Source: Magicicada septendecula (lineage: Eukaryota > Arthropoda > Insecta > Hemiptera > Cicadidae). Taken from it: a stretch of 64,000 nt of DNA. Below, one piece after another: positions 58,376 through 64,000 of this stretch. Location: the NCBI GenBank assembly GCA_034769895.1, contig CM068368.1, positions 691,067,877 to 691,131,876 of the forward strand, given 5' to 3'. Position 1 is the first letter of the stretch; every line of letters starts with the position of its first letter. The translations under genes were made by a program, and so were the position numbers. The notes beneath the pieces are model-generated. The model was not told the DNA's origin, ran no database searches, and was given only the letters and a program-made list of their open reading frames with translations.

Positions 58376-58600
58376 GATGCCGCCTTTCCCACGGTCGAAG
58401 ATTTTTTCCCACGCTCTCCCCACCACCGCTGGACCAGCAGCATCCGCGAATTTCCACCAATAAAATTTTATGCCGCCTTTCGCGCGCCAAGTCCAAAGAG
58501 ATGCCGCCTTTCCCACGGTCCAAGATTTTTTCCCACGCTCTCCCCACCACCGCTGGACCTGCAGCATCCGCGAATTTCCGCGAATAAAATTTTTAATTTT
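58376..58600. repeat. Tandem duplication, 124-bp period
   Basis: GATGCCGCCTTTCCCACGGT and the following ~80 bases occur at 58376 and 58500 with few differences. A third partial unit (CCGCATCCGCGAAT) is at 58682. Confidence 0.85.
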
Positions 58601-58744
58601 TTTAATTTTTAATTTTTATTTTTTTTAATTAAATTGATTTGCATATCAAGGGGAGGGTGGGGGGTGGGGTTCAATGGACCACCCGCATCCGCGAATATAA
58701 TTTTTTTAATAAAGCTGATTTGCATATCAGAGGTGGGTGGTGGG

Positions 58745-58995
58745 TGGGGGGTTCCGACTTGATGCATTATAGTGTATATATTAAATATATGATCAGGGTT
58801 ACCAACCTTGCATGAGTTCAAATTTGTTGTGTGTTATAATGTATATTAAATCTATATGATCAGGTTTACCAACCTATGTATGGGTTCAAACTTGATATGT
58901 GTGTGTTATATAGTGTATATATTAAAATATATGATCAGAGTTACCAATCTTGCATTATTGTGTATAGAACAGATCTGCCAACTTTTTTCTGTGGT
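58745..58995. repeat. Three degenerate tandem units of ~90 bp
   Basis: Each unit contains TATATGATCAG followed by GTTTACCAACCT or GTTACCAA and then ATGAGTTCAAA or ATGGGTTCAAA. Confidence 0.7.
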
Positions 58996-59059
58996 GGGAA
59001 ATTCAAACTATATGATCATGATTGTTGTCGATATCAATTCTCTCTTTGAATGTAAGTAA

Positions 59060-59111
59060 CTCTCCCTCCCTCTCTCTGTCTCTCTAGACACACAGTTATC
59101 CATCACGATAT

Positions 59112-59170
<59 letters not shown>

Positions 59171-59213
59171 TTTGAATGTAAGTAAAACTATCTCTCTCCC
59201 TCCCTCTCTCTCT

Positions 59214-59306
<93 letters not shown>

Positions 59307-59340
59307 TTAGTAGATTACTGTTGCCTGTTGCATCTCTCTG
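59060..59340. repeat. Compound (CT)n and (AC)n microsatellites
   Basis: (CT)n lies at about 59116-59167 and (AC)n at about 59218-59306. Frames through these are artefacts. Confidence 0.95.
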
Positions 59341-59702
59341 TGTGTGTGTGTTTATGTAACGGGTCTCTCTCTCTACGCCAATTTCGGTTCTGCCAAGTCT
59401 GTGTGTGGTAAAGTGTTACGCATAAAAAAATCTCCTTGAAATAAGGTATTTTCAAAAGTTTTGTGTACACATACACACACACATTGTGTATGTCTCTCTC
59501 TCGCTGCAAACGTTGACAGGAATTCCCTTATTCAAAGCGATTTGTATGTGTACACGAACTTAAATATGGTTTACAGACCATTGTAATTTTAAAAATTCAT
59601 TTTTGCATTAATTAAATATATATCGTAAACAATGAAATAATAATATTTCGTCATTAGAAAGTTATATTCAGTGTGGTAATTAGTGATAGAAAGATTAACT
59701 AT

Positions 59703-60211
<509 letters not shown>

Positions 60212-61143
60212 GTGTACAGATTTTATTTAAACGTAAAAATTATTTGCATTAAAACATTATCAAGCGCATTATGTATTGAATTTAATACATGTGTGTGTGT
60301 ATGCGTGTGTGTGTGTGTATGATCAAATTATTATGTCTGTTACAATTTTCTGAAATATATTCTTACCGTATTTTTATATTAATTTTATTGTATGTACAGA
60401 TTTCATTTAAACGTAAAAATTATTCACATTAAAACAGTATCAAGTGCATTATTTATTGAATTTAATACATGACTCATTCAAATAAGTAAGTGTACATGAA
60501 ACATTTTGAATACGTTAATAACTGAGCATAATTTTTATTGTATGTACAGATTTTATTTAAACGTAAAAATTATTTGCATTAAAACATTATCAAGCGCATT
60601 ATTATTTATTGAATTTAATACATGTGTGTGTGTGCGCGCGTGTGTGTATGATCAAATTATTATGTCTGTTACAATTTTCTGAAATATATTCTTACCGTAT
60701 TTTTATATTAATTTTATTGTATGTACAGATTTTATTTAAACGTAAAAATTATTCATATTAAAACATTATCAAGTGCATTATTTATTGAATTTAATACATG
60801 ACTCATTCAAATAAGTAAGTGTACATGAAACATTTTGAATACGTTAATAACTGAGCATAATTTTTATTGTATGTACAGATTTTATTTAAACGTAAAAATT
60901 ATTTGCATTAAAACATTATCAAGCGCATTATTATTTATTGAATTTAATACATGTGTGTGTGTGCGCGCGTGTGTGTATGATCAAATTGTTATGTCTGTTA
61001 CAATTTTCTGAAATATATTCTTACCGTATTTTTATATTAATTTTATTGTATGTACAGATTTTATTTAAACGTAAAAATTATTCATATTAAAACATTATCA
61101 AGTGCATTATTTATTGAATTTAATACATGACTCATTCAAATAA

Positions 61144-61165
<22 letters not shown>
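60212..61165. repeat. Higher-order satellite, ~329-bp period, three copies
   Basis: TGTACAGATTTTATTTAAACG starts subunits near 60215, 60394, 60544, 60723, 60873 and 61053. They alternate between a ~180-bp type (with TGTGTGTG) and a ~150-bp type (with GACTCATTCAAATAAG), so two subunits make one 329-bp unit. Confidence 0.9.
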
Positions 61166-61174
<9 letters not shown>

Positions 61175-61265
61175 ATCAAATTACAATTTCTGAAAATATA
61201 TTCTTACTGTACTTTTTATATTACACTTCTAATTGAAGATATATTTTAGGTATAGCTGAATTTTA

Positions 61266-61741
61266 AGCGTGCAAGCCTTCAGTGTGCATACAACGTCCGT
61301 CATTTAAGGGTACGTGTGTGTGGACAACGCTCGCTAGTTTGTTGCAAGTAAGTATACATTATGGAGTGGGTTATACAAATAATAATAAAGTGTGTGTACT
61401 ATATACATTTATTAAAATACATACACAGCTCCAAGATTATATTAAACAGTTTTTACAATTAAAAAATACATACATAGCTCCAAGATTATATTGTTACAAG
61501 TATGAAAATATATCTAAACTATTATATTGTTACAAGTATGAAAATATATCTAAACTAGTATTTACAATTTTTTAAAAAAACATACACAGTTCCAAGATTA
61601 TATTGTTACAAGTATTAAAATATATCTAAACTAGTTTTACAATTAAAATACATACACACACAGCTCCAATATTATAATGTTACAAATATGAAAATATATA
61701 TATTTAAAACTAGTATTTACAAAATATGTATAAAATAAGAC
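61266..61741. repeat. Flanking block and minisatellite downstream of the capsid gene
   Basis: 61266-61360 repeats the block seen before the satellite. From 61420 to 61700, CATACACAGCTCCAAGATTA and AAGTATGAAAATATATCTAA recur about four times. No gene was seen. The capsid gene reads toward this region and must terminate its transcript here. AATATTATAATG is present, but no clear AATAAA on the minus strand was confirmed. Confidence 0.6.
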
Positions 61742-62980
61742 TTAAACACGTCTATGTACTGTGTTGGACAATGGCGTATATTCTACAAGCGAATCATGTA
61801 GTATCATACAGTAGGCAGTCGTCTGTGTAGGAAAATTCATTGACGATTCAAATTCTAAACGTACATCAACTGCTGAAGACTTAAGCGCATCGTCTTGTCT
61901 GCTACAATCGAATACAAACAGCGGGGCTTTTGATTTGAATAATTCTGGTGTCAGTACTGGGCTGACGTCTAAACGGTGGTAATACGAACTTTGAAAACTG
62001 GCGTACATATTGTACAATAATGCAAAACGGTCTTTCCCAATATCCAAGTTTAAATTATCGTAAGGATAATACTTGTCGTTTAGAAACAGTCTCGCATTGA
62101 TCACGTTACAATGATCAAATTCATCGGCGTGTGCTGTCAGTACATTCTTTCTTGCTGTCTGAAACGGTAACACAACAAAGCGTGGTTTTTCTAGCTGACT
62201 CGAGGTCTTGACAATCCAATTCTGCCTTTTAGTCTGTGGTAAGGCAGGATACTCGTGCAACTCCCAGGTCCTAAAAGGCATAGTTATCGGGTGGTCTTTC
62301 TCTATGAGTCGTAACAGTGGTAATCTGTACGCATTAGCTACATGTACATAAGGCATTTTCCAGTAAACTTTGTCTAGTTCAAGAACACAATTAGCAGTCG
62401 TTTGTCCGCTTGCTAAAACCATAGCGTTTATGTCGGTAGATGTGCGTAGGAGTATAAGTTCTTGTTTCACGTTCAGCACGATGCGTGTATAGTCTTCTGC
62501 GAATCCCATTAGCATTTTCAGTGGTATACAAAAGTTGAATTCACCGTCATCATTCACTTTTAATATGTTCGTGGTCGGCGCCACCCAACCTGCGTTTTCT
62601 ATTGCGTTACGTGTGTTGTTGTTGAATGATAGAAAAGTTTTAATAGTTGACGTAACACCGACGTTTCTGGTATGGTCCACTACCACTCCGGCCAACTCGT
62701 AACGAATCTCTTCAAAGAGAAATGCTATAGCATTGTTCACCAGTTCCACATTCAGTGCAGTATCTGCAGCCACACTAGGGTTTTTAACCAACTTGCCTTC
62801 GATGTAGAGGAAACTTTCTGACGGCAGTGTAAAGACGTCCTGTTGTTGTATTGGCACACGTATTTCATCATTGTTTCCATATCTTGTTGTTGCGTACGGT
62901 GCGTGTGAGTGAAATGAAAAGTGTGTGATACTGTCTTCAAAGAACGGTTGCTGCTCCACAGATAATATTCCACTCACCAT
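61742..62980 (-). CDS. Double jelly-roll major capsid protein, Polinton-like element
   Basis: This is an intact 412-residue frame whose ATG lies one base after the stop of the preceding small gene. From memory of the family, it resembles the insect-genome proteins annotated as double jelly-roll-like, related to Polinton-like and adintovirus major capsid proteins. The protein would form trimeric capsomers of an icosahedral virion, each monomer with two beta-sandwich domains. Visible features are an N-terminal FFEDSITHFSFHSHAPYA, alternating hydrophobic strands throughout, a central DKVYWKMPYVHVANAYR, and MPFRTWELHEYP at the start of the presumed second sandwich. There are no transmembrane or signal segments. 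No stop or shift is present, so it may still be expressible or was inserted recently. I rate the capsid call as likely but not proven. Confidence 0.75.
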   Translation of the reverse strand: MVSGILSVEQQPFFEDSITHFSFHSHAPYATTRYGNNDEIRVPIQQQDVFTLPSESFLYIEGKLVKNPSVAADTALNVELVNNAIAFLFEEIRYELAGVVVDHTRNVGVTSTIKTFLSFNNNTRNAIENAGWVAPTTNILKVNDDGEFNFCIPLKMLMGFAEDYTRIVLNVKQELILLRTSTDINAMVLASGQTTANCVLELDKVYWKMPYVHVANAYRLPLLRLIEKDHPITMPFRTWELHEYPALPQTKRQNWIVKTSSQLEKPRFVVLPFQTARKNVLTAHADEFDHCNVINARLFLNDKYYPYDNLNLDIGKDRFALLYNMYASFQSSYYHRLDVSPVLTPELFKSKAPLFVFDCSRQDDALKSSAVDVRLEFESSMNFPTQTTAYCMILHDSLVEYTPLSNTVHRRV

Positions 62981-62981
62981 G

Positions 62982-63155
62982 TTACTTGTTTACAACAAAA
63001 CCCAGTGAAATCAGAAAACGACGGTTAACTGATGTTAATCGTTTCAGTTTCGAAAGAGTACTGATGCGTTTTCTAACTGATCTTTCTTCTTCTTCTTCTT
63101 TTATTACTGACGACTGTGGTAGCAGCGGTGGCGAAGAAACAAAGTACAAGCCCAT
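62982..63155 (-). CDS. Small basic protein (57 residues) between penton and capsid genes
   Basis: The ATG lies 2 bases after the stop of the penton-like gene. The stop lies one base before the capsid start, so the frame fills the gap exactly. It starts MGLYFVSSPPLLP and has a five-residue Glu run. A strongly basic segment follows (RSVRKRISTLSKLKRL, then NRRF), and a hydrophobic end LISLGFVV. A short basic peptide in this position could act like the DNA-condensing core peptides or membrane-active minor proteins of adenovirus-like viruses, but I have no homology to cite. Function is inferred only from place and composition. Confidence 0.6.
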   Translation of the reverse strand: MGLYFVSSPPLLPQSSVIKEEEEERSVRKRISTLSKLKRLTSVNRRFLISLGFVVNK

Positions 63156-63157
63156 GT

Positions 63158-63861
63158 CTATAGTCGTTTTAGATGTAAACGCACAGTGATGACTTCTCCG
63201 CGAAAATCTATTACGTCACCGTCCTGATCGTGTAAAGATAATGTTATGTTGTCCAAACGACTCACATTCACAGGTAGGTATATGACGTTTGTAGGTGATT
63301 CACAATTATTTTGAATCCTGGTTCGACTGACGGATAGAACGAGTGCAGCGTGTGCTCGTTTTTACCGTTCTTGTATGATCCTTGCGCTATATTACACCTT
63401 ATCAGTATACTGTTCACTTTTATAATGTTAACTGTGGTGTCAGACGTGTGAGTTTTATTCGCTTCAAGCAGACGCTTTTCCTTGAAACCCAACATGTCAC
63501 CGATACCGCACACTGTTTGTTGAAAGTCAATATCCAGTGCACAAGTCAGTTTACATTTCAGTGTATTGTTGTTAGGACGTAGACTAATCTTTGAGTCTCC
63601 TAACTGCTTTTTGAGGAAGGCTTCTATGTCACCGATTTCATAAGCACCTGTAGGTAAAGTTATCAAGTCCCACGTTGTTCCGTCCCGTAGTACTGGAAAC
63701 ACATTGTTTTTTCCCTCAATCACGTTCGGTATACTGTTGTATGTAGTAAAGTCCAATAGACCTACATACCATTCGCCGTTTGTTAGTTCGAGAGGCGGGA
63801 AAAAGTCACATACAAGAGCAGCAGCATTCGTACCTGTTAAGGTGACCGACAGCGAAGACAT
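63158..63861 (-). pseudogene. Penton-like minor capsid protein, single frameshift near the C-terminus
   Basis: The frame from ATG 63861 is open for 197 residues to 63268 (start MSSLSVTLTG; WYVGLLDFTTYNSIPNV; LPTGAYEIGDIEAFLKKQL). A further 40-odd codons in another frame end at the stop 63158-63160. They include the strongly conserved-looking LSLHDQDGDVIDFRGE. The reading must change near 63293-63303, which looks like a one-base loss or a sequencing error. The protein resembles the single jelly-roll minor capsid (penton) proteins of Polinton-like elements. The pattern of a 5' region with WYVGLLDFTTYNSIPN and a DQDGxxIDFRGE tail is one I associate with that family. The start is 15 bases from the upstream stop. 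Confidence 0.7.
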
Positions 63862-63876
63862 CTTGTCGCTTACTGA

Positions 63877-63999
63877 TCACTCACGCGTTAAGAAGTCCAA
63901 ACATAAATGCCCACAGATGACTGTGTGTGGTGGCTGTTCACGCTCGTAATTGTAGTAAATTTCAGTGTCGGTTCCAAAATACTGTGTCAGCTCAAGAGG
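63877..63999 (-). CDS. Adenovirus-type cysteine protease, C-terminal end (partial)
   Basis: Forty residues before the stop at 63877-63879 are visible, with the gene running off the right edge. They include LTQYFGTDTEIYYNYEREQ and then VICGHLCLDFLTRE. A Gln-containing segment followed by CGxxCxxFL near the C-terminus is the pattern around the nucleophilic Cys of adenain-type (C5) maturation proteases, which Polintons and adintoviruses carry. The His and acidic catalytic residues would lie outside the window. The partial length keeps confidence moderate, but the neighbours support it. Confidence 0.6.
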   Translation of the reverse strand, partial: PLELTQYFGTDTEIYYNYEREQPPHTVICGHLCLDFLTRE

Positions 64000-64000
64000 T

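Larger units (their letters stand above)
61742..64000 (-). mobile_element. Polinton-like / adintovirus-like virion gene block (3' end of element)
   Basis: Four genes lie head to tail on the minus strand with gaps of 15, 2 and 1 bases: protease end, penton-like protein, 57-residue basic protein, major capsid protein. Such dense packing, the absence of introns and the higher GC differ from the surrounding DNA. Protease, minor and major jelly-roll capsid proteins are the morphogenesis module of Polintons, adintoviruses and Polinton-like viruses. The ATPase, polymerase or integrase would be beyond 64000. Terminal repeats were not found. Confidence 0.8.

Noticed and set aside
62986..63189. Plus-strand 67-residue ORF between capsid and penton genes
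   Set aside because: It lies antisense to the 57-residue gene and the penton tail, which are supported by tiling and conserved-looking residues.

Overview
This window looks like repeat-rich, AT-rich DNA from an arthropod, probably an insect. The sequence alone does not identify the species. Almost every recognisable coding block belongs to a mobile element. The one convincing chromosomal gene is kynurenine formamidase: two exons in matching splice phase on the minus strand (35156-35257 and 31836-31970), with transposons in the intron between them.

Layout. (1) 1-19700 is a nest of LTR retrotransposons. A Gypsy-type element (A, minus) enters from the left and ends in an LTR at 2584-3531, inside a Penelope-like (PLE) fragment. 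The same fragment was hit by a second element (C, plus) with an unusually long LTR of about 3.2 kb (3661-4697 plus 15304-17484). A complete 10.6-kb Gypsy-type element (B, minus, 4698-15299; 1102-bp LTRs, 4-bp target duplication AGTA, tRNA-Lys primer site) sits inside that LTR. Element C continues with a broken gag to 19696. (2) 20600-29170 is one decayed Helitron RepHel gene on the minus strand. It is interrupted by a 5'-truncated LINE (15-bp duplication), a tandem miniature LTR element (4 bp), a foldback PLE (11 bp) and a solo LTR (4 bp). Removing the TRIM, PLE or solo LTR with one duplication copy rejoins the Helitron reading frame. (3) 29400-46350 holds PLE endonuclease remnants, a mariner, the kynurenine formamidase exons, and a pogo/Tigger transposon carrying a LINE. 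(4) 46680-51200 is a large inverted arrangement of two repeat families with satellite arrays, a 240-bp palindromic PLE insertion and a 170-bp insertion carrying a hammerhead-like core. (5) 52696-56036 is an inverted copy of the long LTR C. (6) 57000-61700 is mostly low-complexity DNA, microsatellites and a higher-order satellite.

(7) The right edge (61742-64000, minus) is the most interesting part. It is a tightly packed virion-type gene block of a Polinton-like or adintovirus-like element: the end of an adenovirus-type cysteine protease, a minor capsid (penton-like) protein with one frameshift, a 57-residue basic protein fitting exactly between its neighbours, and an intact 412-residue double jelly-roll major capsid protein. 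The element continues beyond the window.

All family assignments come from reading motifs. No database search was possible.
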